64,000 nt of DNA. Source: an uncultured Desulfatiglans sp. Its GTDB lineage: Bacteria > Desulfobacterota > DSM-4660 > Desulfatiglandales > Desulfatiglandaceae. The stretch spans positions 4,391,904 through 4,455,903 of the forward strand of contig LR026961.1 of NCBI GenBank assembly GCA_900498135.1, read 5' to 3'. The translations under genes and the position numbers were made by a program. Positions 29,240 through 38,558 of this stretch are shown one piece after another. The notes under the pieces are model-generated. The model did no database searches. It was not told the DNA's origin and saw only the letters and a program-made list of their open reading frames with translations. Every line of letters begins with the position of its first letter. Within the stretch, counting starts at the first letter, position 1.

Positions 29240-29491
29240 GGAGCCGACTCGGAAGCGCTCTTCCAGCGGCAGCCTGCGAAGTTTCGATCACAGGTCTGCG
29301 GGCGGGTTTTCTCTCCGACCGGGTTCGCCCCGTGCCTTCACTTTCTCTCGAAGAATGACGTGGGTTCCTGAACCCGTCGACTCACAGGGGCGCGTCCGAA
29401 AAGGGATCGGACGAGAGTGCAAAATATCCGGAAACCTCATTCCCCGGTTGTACCTGCCGCCGTTCCGGATATGTGAGGAGACAAAGGAACC

Positions 29492-30526
29492 ATGCCGGAA
29501 AATGAGAGCACAGCAACTGCGGCCTGGATGGATCATCCTTTTCCGAAATCCACCCCATTGGCTGAAAAAGTAAAACGCCTTCAGGAAGTCGTGAACCCTG
29601 AAGACAGCCTCGCCATCCTGATCAACGCCGACCCGGACGCGATGTCGGCCGCCATGGCCCTCAAGCGTTTTTTTTGGCGGAAGGCACGCAAGATCAAGGT
29701 TTTTCATGTCAACACGATCCAACGGCCCGACAATCTGGCGATGGTCAAACTCCTCAAGATCGACCAGCGGCACATCCGGCGTCTCAAGGTCTCCGAATTC
29801 ACCCGGTGGGCGATCGTCGACTCTCAACCGCATCACCACGAGTCCTTCGGAACGCGCAATTTCGATATCATCATCGACCACCACCCGCATTGTGAAGGCT
29901 GCAGGGCCCAATTCATGGACATCCGGGAAACCTACGGCGCTACAGCCACCATGATGACCGAATACCTGCGGGCGGCGAAAATCCAACCATCGCCGCGGCT
30001 CGCAACCGCCCTGTTCTTCGGCATCAAAAACGACACGGCCAACTTCATCCGGGACTCCCTGCCGAACGACCTCAACGCCTTCCGCTACCTTTACTCTTTC
30101 GCGAATCTGAACATTGTCAAAAAAATCGAGTCCTCCGAGATGACGAAGAAGATCCTCTCAAGTTACAAACAGGCCCTGGACAATGTCGTCATCACCAAAA
30201 ACAGGGCCTACGTCCATATGGGAGCCGTCAAGAATCCGGATACCTTGGTCATCATCGCCGATTTTTTCATGCGGCTTGCCGAAGTCACCTGGAGCTTTGC
30301 CTCAGGCGTCTATCAGGACAAGCTGATCGTCATCCTGCGCAACGCCGGTTTCCGGGCCAATGCTGGGAAGACCGCACAGCGGCTTTTCGGCCCTCTGGGT
30401 GCATCGGCCGGCGGACACCGCTCGGCGGCGCGGGCCGAGATCCCCATGGAGAACATCGTCAAGGAGGCGAAGGGAGTCAAACAAATAGAGCGATTCATCC
30501 TCAAAATTCTAAAGGGCTCGAAGTAG
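29492..30526 (+). CDS. DHH/DHHA1 family phosphoesterase
   Basis: A 344-residue phosphoesterase of the DHH superfamily (RecJ, nanoRNase and c-di-AMP phosphodiesterase relatives). The first metal motif is NADPDA at 45-50, IVDSQP is near 109, DHH is at 129-131 (IIIDHHP), and a C-terminal DHHA1 domain carries the substrate motif GGHRSAARAEIP near 305. All catalytic elements appear present. The first motif has N instead of the more common H/D, and VDSQ replaces VD-x-x. No extra CBS or PAS domains occur, so it resembles NrnA-type enzymes more than GdpP. GGAGACAAAGGAA precedes the ATG. mgtE follows by 24 bp. Confidence 0.85.
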   Translation: MPENESTATAAWMDHPFPKSTPLAEKVKRLQEVVNPEDSLAILINADPDAMSAAMALKRFFWRKARKIKVFHVNTIQRPDNLAMVKLLKIDQRHIRRLKVSEFTRWAIVDSQPHHHESFGTRNFDIIIDHHPHCEGCRAQFMDIRETYGATATMMTEYLRAAKIQPSPRLATALFFGIKNDTANFIRDSLPNDLNAFRYLYSFANLNIVKKIESSEMTKKILSSYKQALDNVVITKNRAYVHMGAVKNPDTLVIIADFFMRLAEVTWSFASGVYQDKLIVILRNAGFRANAGKTAQRLFGPLGASAGGHRSAARAEIPMENIVKEAKGVKQIERFILKILKGSK

Positions 30527-30550
30527 CTTCGAGGACTGAAGGGAAGACCT

Positions 30551-31918
30551 TTGGCGACTTATAGTACGGACATCGACCACAATCTTGTCGAACGGGTGGA
30601 ACATTTCATCAGTGCTGCGGATGCAGACAGCCTCCTTAAGCTGATCGACGAGATGCGCCCGGCCGACGCCGCCGATCTAATCGAGCACCTGGACCCTGAG
30701 GAGCGGCTTTTTATCTTCAAACTCCTCGAACCCCAGGATGCCGGCGAAGTCTTGATCGAAATGGAATCGCCGGCCCAGGACCTGCTGCTTCGGGACCTGG
30801 ACGATCAGACCATCTCGGAGATCGTCCAGGAACTCGATTCGGATGATGCTGCGGACCTGGTCGGCGACCTGCCGGAGGACCGCGCCAGAAACATTCTCGA
30901 AACCTTGGAGGACGATGTATCCGACGAATTGGCGAAACTGCTCCCATACCCCGAAGATTCGGCCGGCGGCATCATGGCCCTCGAATTCATTGCCGTCCGG
31001 GCCGGTTTCACCGTGCAGGATGCCATCGATTCCATCCGTCAGCGACGGGAAGAGGTCGAAAATGTTTATTTCATCTGGGTGGTGGATGACTTCGATCGTC
31101 TGGTAGGGGTCGTGTCTCTGAAAGACCTCGTGCTTGAACCCCCTGACTGCAAAATAAGCGATATCATGAACACGGAGGTGATTTCCGTAAACGTCCGCAC
31201 CGATCAGGAAGAGGTGGCGCGCCTCGTCACCAAGTACGACCTGGTCAGCATCCCGGTCGTAGACGACTATCACCGTCTGGTGGGGCGCATCACCCATGAC
31301 GACATCATCGACGTCATCGAGGAGGAGGTGGACGAAGACATCGCACGTATGGCCGGTGTCATGCCGCAGGAGATCGCCGAAGAGTCCAGCCTCAAGATCT
31401 CCCGGGCCCGCCTCCCCTGGCTCATCGCCGGCGTCTTCGGCGGCATTCTGGCCGCTGCCGTCATTCATCAGTTCGAAACCTCCCTCGAGCGAATCATCGC
31501 CCTTTCCTTCTTTTTTCCGGTCATCATGGCCATGGGCGGCAACACCGGGACCCAGGCGGCCACCGTGGTGGTGCGCGGACTCGCCACCGGGGACATCACC
31601 ATGTTCGCTATTCACAGGCGGCTTCTGATGGAGCTGCGCGTCGCCCTCATCAATGGGATCATCTGCGGCATCCTGGTCGGTTCGATCGTCGCTGTTTGGC
31701 TTGCAGACACGCAACTGGGGACCGTCGTGGCCCTCGCCGCCTGCCTGATCGTTCTGAACTCCGCGTTCATCGGCTCCGCGGTGCCGTTCGCCCTGAAAAA
31801 GTTCAATATCGACCCCGCGCTGGCCACGGGCCCATTCGTCACCACATCGAACGACATCCTTGGCCTCCTGATCTACCTTGGCCTCGTCAGCTTGTACTTA
31901 GGGGTCGGACCAAGATAA
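30551..31918 (+). CDS. mgtE: Magnesium transporter MgtE
   Basis: A 455-residue Mg2+ channel. The acidic MgtE_N superhelix covers about 1-130. Two CBS domains (about 133-255) are separated by the usual IMNTEVISV boundary, and the membrane domain begins with LPWLIAGVFGGILAAAVIHQFE near 290. The conserved pore segment FFFPVIMAMGGNTGTQAATVVVRGLA lies near 318-343, followed by three more helices. Start is TTG at 30551 behind GAAGGGAAGACC. The last residues (LGVGPR) are encoded by an inserted element beginning at 31901, so the native C-terminal few residues have been replaced. All five helices seem complete. Confidence 0.93.
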   Translation: MATYSTDIDHNLVERVEHFISAADADSLLKLIDEMRPADAADLIEHLDPEERLFIFKLLEPQDAGEVLIEMESPAQDLLLRDLDDQTISEIVQELDSDDAADLVGDLPEDRARNILETLEDDVSDELAKLLPYPEDSAGGIMALEFIAVRAGFTVQDAIDSIRQRREEVENVYFIWVVDDFDRLVGVVSLKDLVLEPPDCKISDIMNTEVISVNVRTDQEEVARLVTKYDLVSIPVVDDYHRLVGRITHDDIIDVIEEEVDEDIARMAGVMPQEIAEESSLKISRARLPWLIAGVFGGILAAAVIHQFETSLERIIALSFFFPVIMAMGGNTGTQAATVVVRGLATGDITMFAIHRRLLMELRVALINGIICGILVGSIVAVWLADTQLGTVVALAACLIVLNSAFIGSAVPFALKKFNIDPALATGPFVTTSNDILGLLIYLGLVSLYLGVGPR

Positions 31919-32228
31919 CAACCTGTAAAAACGGCAAAATTGGCTTTTTACGGCGGTTTTTATTGGCTTAAATGGACTATTTCGACCATAAAAAGTCTAT
32001 TCTAAGCGAGGTGAACCGTCCTCGAGAACTCACTCGAGGACGAAATAAGACTTAAGACTTAGGGGTCGGACCATTAAGACTTAGGGGTCGGACCAAGATA
32101 ACAATCTGTAAAAATGGCAAAATTGGCTTTTTACGGCGGTTTTTGTTTGCTTAAAGGGACTATTTCGACCATAAAAAGTCTATTCTAAGCGAGGTGAACC
32201 GTCCTCGAGAACTTACTTGAGGACGAAA
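31897..32228 (+). repeat. Direct repeat pair, 149 bp each
   Basis: 31897-32045 and 32080-32228 are near-identical (period 183 bp). Each begins CTTAGGGGTCGGACCAAG and contains a TTTTTACGGCGG segment, TATTTCGACCATAAAAAG and a GAACCGTCCTCGAGAACT block. The second copy is preceded by an extra 11-bp end sequence. Confidence 0.9.
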
Positions 32229-32874
32229 CGGATAAGAGTCTTGTTTTGGTTTACCCGAAAAGTCAAAATCCGGGTCCACGGGACGGCTGCAGATAGATGC
32301 ATTCGGAGATGATTGTCTAGTGTTGCGCGACTTCTAATCCGGAAGTGAGGGATTTCTTCACATGCTTGGCAGTGGAACCCGGTTTTTTGTACGCTTCGCG
32401 CGCTCCGTCCCCCGGGCCGCCGGTTTGGCAGTGAAATCAAACGTTCGATCTGATTCGACGTGAACTCGCCACGCAGGCAAACGTGCAGAGAGAGGAGAAA
32501 CTAATAACAATATTCTCGTGTTGGAAGCTGATCTATCCAAATCCGTCAAGTTCTTTCGAAGAGTAAAAATTGAGCCTCAATTAAAACGATATTGCTTAGA
32601 AAGGCAATTTGATGCCCCAAAACCTCCTTTTAAGGGGAAAAAGGGGCGGTTTTTTCAGTGCTATTATAGTAATATTAAACAAATAGCTTGGTCCGACCCC
32701 ATTTACACATTTACAACCGTCAAGTTCTTTCGAAAAGTAAAAACTGACCCTCAATTAAAACGATATTGCTTAGAAAGGCGATTTGATGCCCCAAAACCTC
32801 CTTCTAAGGGGAAAAAGGGGCGGTTTTTGGAGTGCTATTACAGTAATATCAAACAAATAGCTTGGTCCGACCCC
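31901..32874. mobile_element. Non-autonomous AT-rich element bounded by 14-bp inverted repeats
   Basis: The ends GGGGTCGGACCAAG (31901-31914) and CTTGGTCCGACCCC (32861-32874) are exact reverse complements. Additional ends lie inside: GGGGTCGGACC at 32061 and 32083, and CTTGGTCCGACCCC at 32687-32700. Much of the interior is far more AT-rich than the flanks and encodes no transposase. Such GGGGTCGGACC ends are, from memory, common around REP-associated tyrosine transposases (IS200-like), so I infer a clustered non-autonomous derivative. A stretch at about 32330-32490 has weak similarity to the genome's own palindromic repeat. Confidence 0.7.
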
Positions 32875-32876
32875 AT
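32543..32876 (+). repeat. Tandem 174-bp repeat forming an open frame
   Basis: Units start at 32543 and 32717 with CCGTCAAGTTCTTTCGAA and end with CTTGGTCCGACCCCATTTA. Because 174 is a multiple of three and no stop occurs, the pair forms an open frame running into the next gene. The peptide is low in complexity and lies inside the mobile element, so I do not treat it as coding. Confidence 0.85.
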
Positions 32877-32892
32877 TTATAAGGAATTCGAT

Positions 32893-33720
32893 ATGAAGCA
32901 GGCTGTTCTTTTTCCTCATTGCGTATTGGCTGAGGGTGATCTCGAAGCGGTGCTCAGAACCTGCGAGAGCCTGACGGCGGGAATCCCCTGGTACATGGAA
33001 CCACCACGGATCGGCGATCCGGCCCTGATGAAACGGTTGAAATGCGTTTACCCCCCTCAAGACCTCAGGCCCGAGGGTGATTTCAGCGCCGTCCTGGCCG
33101 AGTACCAAACCTGGATCGGAGGCCATCCGGAGCGCGGATACCAAGGCTTCATCAAGGCTTATATGGCCCGACAGGATGAAGACTCCCCGGCATGGCTGAT
33201 TCGCCAGGAGATCAAAGTCGGGAGCGAAGCCGCTGCATCCCCGCGCGCGGCGACGCTGCGCCGCCACCTGATCCTGCACATGTCCACTCAGGTCGAATTG
33301 AACGGCCGGGAAGCCGACACACTCTTAGACGAGGCCAAGGGTCGCGGCCCGCTCTTGGCCGATGCCCTGGAAGAGGCGCCCCCGCCCGATCCTTTCTTCA
33401 ACCAGTTGAGCGGCGGCGGTTACCGTTATTTGACCCGGGAGCAGACGGCATCCGCGATCGAAGCCTGGCTGTGGCTTTTCGGCAAGGCGGTTGCCCCGGA
33501 AGCGCCCTTTCTCACGCTGAACCCCGAGGTGCCGAACCTCGCGAAGGACCTTTGCGAGGAGCGGGGGCTCACCTTGACTGTACGGCAGGACTTTCTCACG
33601 GAAGGTTCTGAAAGGGCCGAAGTGAGCGTTCTCGAAATGCAGCCGCCGGCCCGTGAAGCGCAGGGGCATCCACTCCTCGATGCCCTATCGCACCGGGTCC
33701 TCTTGTACTGGGAAGGGTAG
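32893..33720 (+). CDS. Conserved hypothetical protein
   Basis: A 275-residue soluble protein I do not recognise. It begins MKQAVLFPHC and contains WYMEPPRIGDP, WIGGHPERGYQGFIKAY, and a C-terminal YLTREQTASAIEAWLWLF block. There is no signal peptide, membrane segment or known catalytic motif. The ATG at 32893 has AAGGA upstream. The frame is open much further 5' only because it runs through the tandem repeat of the adjacent element. The gene itself has normal GC-rich codon use, unlike those repeats. The native promoter has probably been replaced by the element. Confidence 0.7.
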   Translation: MKQAVLFPHCVLAEGDLEAVLRTCESLTAGIPWYMEPPRIGDPALMKRLKCVYPPQDLRPEGDFSAVLAEYQTWIGGHPERGYQGFIKAYMARQDEDSPAWLIRQEIKVGSEAAASPRAATLRRHLILHMSTQVELNGREADTLLDEAKGRGPLLADALEEAPPPDPFFNQLSGGGYRYLTREQTASAIEAWLWLFGKAVAPEAPFLTLNPEVPNLAKDLCEERGLTLTVRQDFLTEGSERAEVSVLEMQPPAREAQGHPLLDALSHRVLLYWEG

Positions 33721-33785
33721 CCGCAGCTCGGACCCCGGAAGAAAACACCCTCCAAAACAACTGCGTCAGAGGAGACTGGCCATCC

Positions 33786-34709
33786 ATGTTCCGCTTGAAC
33801 GACCTCATCCTTCTGCTGGTGGTGTTCTCTTCCATGGCGGTCGGCATTCTTGCACCGGGGCCGTGCGCCTTCTTTCAACCCTACCCGCTCTACCTGATGA
33901 TGTTTCTGCTCTACCTGAGCTTTCTCTCCATCCGGGTCGAGACGGTTCTGGGGACCGTGCGCAAGATCAAGATCACGGTCCTGTGGCTCTGCGCAGCCAA
34001 ACTCGTCATCCTGCCGCTCATCCTGTACTTCGCCTGCCGGATGATCTACCCGGAGTACGCCCTCGCCGTCCTGCTCCTCGCCGGGGTGTCGACGGGCGTG
34101 GTGGCGCCCTTCATTGCCGGACTGCTCGATGCGGACATGCCCATCGTCCTCGCGATGGTGGTGCTCACCTCACCGCTCGTACCCATCACGCTGCCCGTGC
34201 TCGTCCGGTTCCTGCCGGGCCAGGAATTCCATGTTCCGTTCGGACCGATGTTCCGCATGCTGGTCTTGACCGTTTTCATCCCCATCGCAGCGGTGGAATT
34301 GAGCCGGCGCCTCCTCCCCAAGCTGACCGCCGCTCTCATGAAGCGTCGCTTCCCGATATCCCTCGTGATCTTCGCCTTGATCAACTTCGGGGTCTTTTCG
34401 AAGTACGCCGTTTTTTTTCAGCAGAATCCGGGGACGCTCCTGGAAGCGACGCTCGTCGCGATCATCCTGGCCCTGATCCTTCTGGCAGCCGGCATCCTGA
34501 CGGCATTCCGGAGAACCCTGCCGCAACAGGTGGGCGCCGCCGTCTCTTTCGGCAACATGAACAACGTCCTGATCATCGTCTTCGCCGCTCAGTTCTTCGG
34601 GCCCCTTGAACCGACCCTGGCCGCCGTCTACATGATCCCCTTCTTCGGCCTCATCCTTCCCCTGCGGGCCTATCGCCAGATAAGGGAAAAGGGGGCTGCC
34701 CATTCATAG
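33786..34709 (+). CDS. BASS-family (bile acid:sodium symporter-like) transporter
   Basis: A 307-residue polytopic membrane protein with about nine to ten hydrophobic helices. It shows LYLSFLSIR near 43, VLLLAGVSTGVVAPFIAGLL near 93, a crossover region with TSPLVPITLPVL near 128-139, and SFGNMNNVLIIVFAAQFFGP near 254. These match the bile acid:Na+ symporter fold, which in bacteria moves organic anions of many kinds. Substrate is unknown. It has little to do with bile acids in an environmental anaerobe. Confidence 0.75.
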   Translation: MFRLNDLILLLVVFSSMAVGILAPGPCAFFQPYPLYLMMFLLYLSFLSIRVETVLGTVRKIKITVLWLCAAKLVILPLILYFACRMIYPEYALAVLLLAGVSTGVVAPFIAGLLDADMPIVLAMVVLTSPLVPITLPVLVRFLPGQEFHVPFGPMFRMLVLTVFIPIAAVELSRRLLPKLTAALMKRRFPISLVIFALINFGVFSKYAVFFQQNPGTLLEATLVAIILALILLAAGILTAFRRTLPQQVGAAVSFGNMNNVLIIVFAAQFFGPLEPTLAAVYMIPFFGLILPLRAYRQIREKGAAHS

Positions 34710-34735
34710 ACCTCCCGGCAACATACTCATTTGCG

Positions 34736-34764
34736 TTGTGAGACAGTCATAAGTAAGATAATAT
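34736..34764 (+). promoter_or_regulatory. Candidate promoter for thymidylate synthase and rlmN
   Basis: TTGTGA, 17-bp spacer, TAATAT (an overlapping TATAAT at 34762-34767 is an alternative -10), about 30 bp before the AGGAGG of the next gene. Confidence 0.55.
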
Positions 34765-34796
34765 AATTGGTTCGTTTCCCATCAAGGAGGTCCGCG

Positions 34797-35492
34797 ATGC
34801 AACCCGAGTTCATCCAGGCCCGCGACCTGCCGGACGCGTGGTTCCAATGTGTATACCGTCTGCTCGAAACGGGGCATGAATACACCATCGAGCGCGGGAG
34901 CTACGAGGGACAGAAGCGGCTCGAGTTCGACTATGTCACCGTCCACATCCGATTTCCGGGAACCCGGCCCCTTTTGCCGGACATCCCGCCGGCCCTGGGC
35001 ATCCCGAACCCTGTCGCAGAAGGCTATCTCGAAAGCTACCTCCCCTATCTCATGACAGCCGTAAAGCAGCCAGGAGAGGATTACACCTACGGGTCCTACC
35101 TGGAGATGCAGATACAGGAGGTCATCCGTATGTACCGGGAGGATGGCTTCGGCACCAATCAGGCCTATATGACGGTGGGAAACCCGGAGGCCATTTTTCT
35201 CAAGGACCCGCCTTGTCTGCGAGGCATCGACACCCGTATCCGAGACGGAAAACTCCATTTCGTGGTCTATTTCCGGTCGTGGGACCTCTGGAACGGCTTT
35301 CCGGCCAACCTTGGAGCCATCCAACTCCTGAAGGAGTACATGGCCGGGGAGATCGGCGTCGGCGACGGCGAGATCATCGCCGCCAGCAAGGGGCTTCACC
35401 TGTACGACTACGTGTGGGAACTCGCGAAACTGCGCACCATGTGCCCCAACCCTCAGGCCCTCAGCAAAGGAGAATGCCGGACCGATGATTGA
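34797..35492 (+). CDS. Archaeal-type thymidylate synthase homologue
   Basis: A 231-residue protein resembling the short thymidylate synthases of methanogens rather than bacterial ThyA. The catalytic cysteine lies in DPPCLRGID (C140). The dUMP-binding blocks RSWDLWNGFPANL at 160-172 and KGLHLYDY at 198-205 (His201, Tyr203) are intact. YTYGSYLEMQI near 97 matches the GxxYG region. It would methylate dUMP using a folate or pterin C1 donor. A perfect AGGAGG fixes the ATG at 34797. It overlaps rlmN by 8 bp. Whether this is the cell's sole thymidylate synthase cannot be told here. A dCMP hydroxymethylase-like role is the main alternative. Confidence 0.78.
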   Translation: MQPEFIQARDLPDAWFQCVYRLLETGHEYTIERGSYEGQKRLEFDYVTVHIRFPGTRPLLPDIPPALGIPNPVAEGYLESYLPYLMTAVKQPGEDYTYGSYLEMQIQEVIRMYREDGFGTNQAYMTVGNPEAIFLKDPPCLRGIDTRIRDGKLHFVVYFRSWDLWNGFPANLGAIQLLKEYMAGEIGVGDGEIIAASKGLHLYDYVWELAKLRTMCPNPQALSKGECRTDD

Positions 35493-36555
35493 GATCTCCG
35501 GAATGGACAGCCGCGAAACGGAGGCCTGCGCCGAGGTCCTCGCCATCAAGCCCTATCGGGCAAGACAGGTGCGCCACTGGATCTTCAAGCGCCTCGCGCG
35601 CGGATTCGACGAAATGACCAGTCTGCCGAAGGACCTGCGCGCACGCCTCGCCGGCGAATGCCGGTTTTCGAGCCTCAAGACCGCCGATCTTCAGGTTTCC
35701 CGGGACACCACCCGCAAGGTCCTCTTCAGGCTCAGCGACGGATTCTTCATCGAGTCGGTCCTGATCCCCGAGCGAGATCACTGGACCTTGTGCATCTCCT
35801 CGCAGGCGGGGTGTGCCATGGGCTGCCGCTTTTGCCTGACCGCCCGGCAGGGGTTCCACCGGAATCTTTCGCCCGCCGAGATCGTGGATCAGGTCCTCGA
35901 GGTCAAACGCTCCATGGAGGATCCGGACCAGCTCACCAACCTGGTGCTGATGGGGATGGGCGAGCCTTTGGCCAATTATGAAAACGTCAAAAAGGCCGTT
36001 GGCATCCTGACGGCGGATGAAGGCCTCAATTTTTCGCACCGCAAGGTGACGCTTTCGACCTGCGGGCTCGTCCCTGTGATGCGCCGACTCGGGCGGGAGA
36101 TGACCGTCAACCTGGCCGTATCCTTGAACGCCGCCGACCCGGAGACCCGCGATTTTCTGATGCCTGTCAACCGGCGCTATCCCCTTCCCGAACTTCTCGC
36201 CGCCTGCCGGGAATTCCCCCTGCCGAATCGCCGGATGATCACCTTCGAGTACATCCTCATGGAAGGAGTCAACGATTCGGACCGGGACGCGGAGCGTCTG
36301 GCGTCCCTCCTCCGCGGGATTCGCGCCAAGATCAACCTGATCCCCCTCAACCCGCACCCGGAATCGCCCTTCAAACCGTCCTCCATGGAGAGGATCCTGC
36401 AATTTCAAGAAGTTCTCATTCAGCGCCGTTACACGGCCATCATCCGCAAAAGCAAAGGGCAGGACATCCTCGCCGCCTGCGGTCAGTTGAGCGGGCAGTA
36501 CGAAGAGCATGAAGCCCGATCAGGGAGCGGACCGGATCAAATCCTGCAGGCTTGA
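35485..36555 (+). CDS. rlmN: Dual-specificity RNA methyltransferase RlmN
   Basis: A 356-residue radical-SAM enzyme that makes m2A2503 in 23S rRNA and m2A37 in some tRNAs. The radical-SAM cluster ligands C110, C114 and C117 are in CAMGCRFC. The two methyl-transfer cysteines correspond to C103 (TLCISSQ) and C332 (ILAACGQ). MGMGEPLANYENV near 156 and SLNAADPETRDFLMPVN near 213 are conserved. It is translationally coupled to the thymidylate synthase gene by the ATGATTGA overlap. Confidence 0.95.
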   Translation: MIEISGMDSRETEACAEVLAIKPYRARQVRHWIFKRLARGFDEMTSLPKDLRARLAGECRFSSLKTADLQVSRDTTRKVLFRLSDGFFIESVLIPERDHWTLCISSQAGCAMGCRFCLTARQGFHRNLSPAEIVDQVLEVKRSMEDPDQLTNLVLMGMGEPLANYENVKKAVGILTADEGLNFSHRKVTLSTCGLVPVMRRLGREMTVNLAVSLNAADPETRDFLMPVNRRYPLPELLAACREFPLPNRRMITFEYILMEGVNDSDRDAERLASLLRGIRAKINLIPLNPHPESPFKPSSMERILQFQEVLIQRRYTAIIRKSKGQDILAACGQLSGQYEEHEARSGSGPDQILQA

Positions 36556-37123
36556 AAAGCTCTTACCACGCAAAAATGTTTTCCGCTATGATCTGATTTT
36601 TCCCGCGCCCCTTCAGCACCCAAAAAACCGTCAAGCCTCACAAGACAAGGAAGGCAACTCCGCAATGCGCCTGGCCCGACACCCTATGCGGCAGGATAGT
36701 TGCTGTCTGAAGGGTGACGGAAAGATGGAGACCCATGGGAAGGCCACCCGGGCGGCTCCGCCCAACTGATGCGCCGAAACCGTTGTTTCGCAAAGGAGGT
36801 GAAATACGGGTTGCACCGGCGACGCCTTCAATGTTATTTTAATTGTTTGGAATCCGGCCGGTTCCCGTTTTCGGACCTACGGATATTTTTATCGAGGAGA
36901 GGGTGACAACACCCGCTGCACTTCACGGGACCGGCCGACCCGCGGCAGATGCTTCGGCCGGATGGAAACCGGCGGCTGCAGGAGCCAGCCGGCCGGCACA
37001 GCAGTCCGCTTCCACTGGTGCAATCCCCGCAGACTGACGGACGTCCATTTCTTTCCCTCCCGGAATAGAAAGGGAGGCCTCGGGGTTCCCGCCGGATGAA
37101 AACCCGATACCAAAGGACCCGCT
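36556..37123. other. 568-bp intergenic region with a possible small ORF
   Basis: No recognised gene or RNA. A strong AAAGGAGGTG ribosome binding site at 36792-36801 precedes a TTG-initiated frame at 36811-36906, which would encode 31 residues including CYFNC and ESGRFPFSDLR. Translation is plausible but unproven, and the sequence could be the start of a larger gene broken downstream. No T-box, attenuator or riboswitch was identified ahead of the his genes. Confidence 0.35.
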
Positions 37124-37507
37124 ATGACCATCAAATTGAATTTTTCGAAAGGAAACGGCCTTCTTCCCGCGATCGCCCAGGATCATCGCTCGGGCAAGGT
37201 CCTGATGCTCGCCTACATCAATCAGGAAGCCTGGGACATGACTCTCAAGACGGGGGAAGTCCATTACTGGAGCCGCTCCCGCCAAGAGCTCTGGCACAAG
37301 GGCGGCACCTCCGGCCATGTGCAGAAGGTGAAGGAGATTTACGCGGACTGCGACAACGACACGGTCCTTTTCCGCGTCGAACAGGTCGGGGGCGCCGCCT
37401 GCCACACCGGCTATGACACCTGCTTCCATCAGCAGGTCGATGCATTCGGCAACGTCACTATCGTAGGAAAGAAGATATTCGATCCTGAAAAGGTATATGG
37501 AAAATGA
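37124..37507 (+). CDS. hisI: Phosphoribosyl-AMP cyclohydrolase
   Basis: A 127-residue stand-alone HisI catalysing the third step of histidine synthesis. Conserved blocks are [12 protein letters not shown] near 26, [21 protein letters not shown] near 44-64, and the metal-binding DCDNDTVLF and [10 protein letters not shown] cysteines. The HisE (PRA-PH) domain found fused in enterics is absent. The stop overlaps the hisG start by 4 bp. Confidence 0.95.
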   Translation: MTIKLNFSKGNGLLPAIAQDHRSGKVLMLAYINQEAWDMTLKTGEVHYWSRSRQELWHKGGTSGHVQKVKEIYADCDNDTVLFRVEQVGGAACHTGYDTCFHQQVDAFGNVTIVGKKIFDPEKVYGK

Positions 37508-38376
37508 GCACGCTCAAACTCGGCATCCCCAAGGGGAGCCTCCAGAACGCTACGATCAATTTGTTCGAAAAGTCGGGATGGAAGATCAATGTAAACGATC
37601 GCAGCTACTTCCCCGACATTAATGACGAAACCATCGCCTGCAGCATCTGCCGTGCGCAGGAGATGTCCCGCTATGTCGAAAGCGGCACCATCGATGCCGG
37701 ACTGACCGGCAAGGACTGGATAGAGGAAAACGAATCCGACGTCGTGGTCGTGGATGATCTGGTCTATTCGAAGGTGAGCGCCAATCCTGCCCGGTGGGTC
37801 CTGGCCGTGCCGGCGGACTCCGACATCCGCCGCCTCGAAGACCTAGAAGGCAAGAAGATCGCCACCGAACTGGTCAACTTCACCCGCCGTTTCTTCGAAC
37901 AGCACGGCATCAATGTCAAGGTCTCCTTCTCCTGGGGCGCCACCGAGGCGAAGGTCGTCTCGGGCCTCGCCGACGCGATCGTGGAGGTCACCGAGACCGG
38001 CTCGACCATCCGCGCCCACGGGCTGAAGATCATCCACGAACTCATGCAGACCAACACGCGGTTCATCGCCAACCGGGAAAGCTACGCGGACCCGTGGAAG
38101 CGCGCCAAAATCGAGCAGATCATCCTGCTTCTCAAGGGCGCCCTGCGGGCCGAACACCTGGTCGGCCTGAAGATGAACCTCCCGTTGGACAAGAAGGAGG
38201 CCGTCATCGCCCTTCTGCCCAGTCTGAACGCCCCGACGATCGCCGGGCTCCACAACACCGACTGGGTCTCGGTCGAGACGGTGGTGGATACCCGCACCGT
38301 GCGGGATCTCATCCCCCGGCTGTTGCAGGCGGGCGCCCAGGGGATCATCGAATACAATCTGAACAAGGTCATCTGA
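37504..38376 (+). CDS. hisG: ATP phosphoribosyltransferase, long form
   Basis: A 290-residue HisG that commits ATP and PRPP to histidine synthesis. [20 protein letters not shown] is at the N-terminus, [10 protein letters not shown] near 62, and the PRPP-binding [17 protein letters not shown] near 164. The additional C-terminal 75 residues form the ACT-like regulatory domain of the long form, which binds histidine for feedback inhibition and does not need HisZ. It is coupled to hisI. The rest of the his pathway is not in this window. Confidence 0.95.
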   Translation: MSTLKLGIPKGSLQNATINLFEKSGWKINVNDRSYFPDINDETIACSICRAQEMSRYVESGTIDAGLTGKDWIEENESDVVVVDDLVYSKVSANPARWVLAVPADSDIRRLEDLEGKKIATELVNFTRRFFEQHGINVKVSFSWGATEAKVVSGLADAIVEVTETGSTIRAHGLKIIHELMQTNTRFIANRESYADPWKRAKIEQIILLLKGALRAEHLVGLKMNLPLDKKEAVIALLPSLNAPTIAGLHNTDWVSVETVVDTRTVRDLIPRLLQAGAQGIIEYNLNKVI

Positions 38377-38558
38377 CGGCTATAGACGGAACCACCCAGG
38401 CACGCCGGAGGCCCTTTTTGCCCGAGCAAAGCGAACGCGCCGCGACGAAAGGCTTCACGGCTCAACGGAGGTCAACTCTCGAACAGGCTGTGAACAGACA
38501 GCAGGCGCGGGGCCCCACCACGGGCTCAGATACCCGACGGATCCGTCAAGGAGGCGAC

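Noticed and set aside
37794..38558. N-terminal 255-codon extension of the aminotransferase
   Set aside because: The open frame is out of phase over hisG, has no conserved domain, and a strong ribosome binding site sits right before the ATG at 38559.
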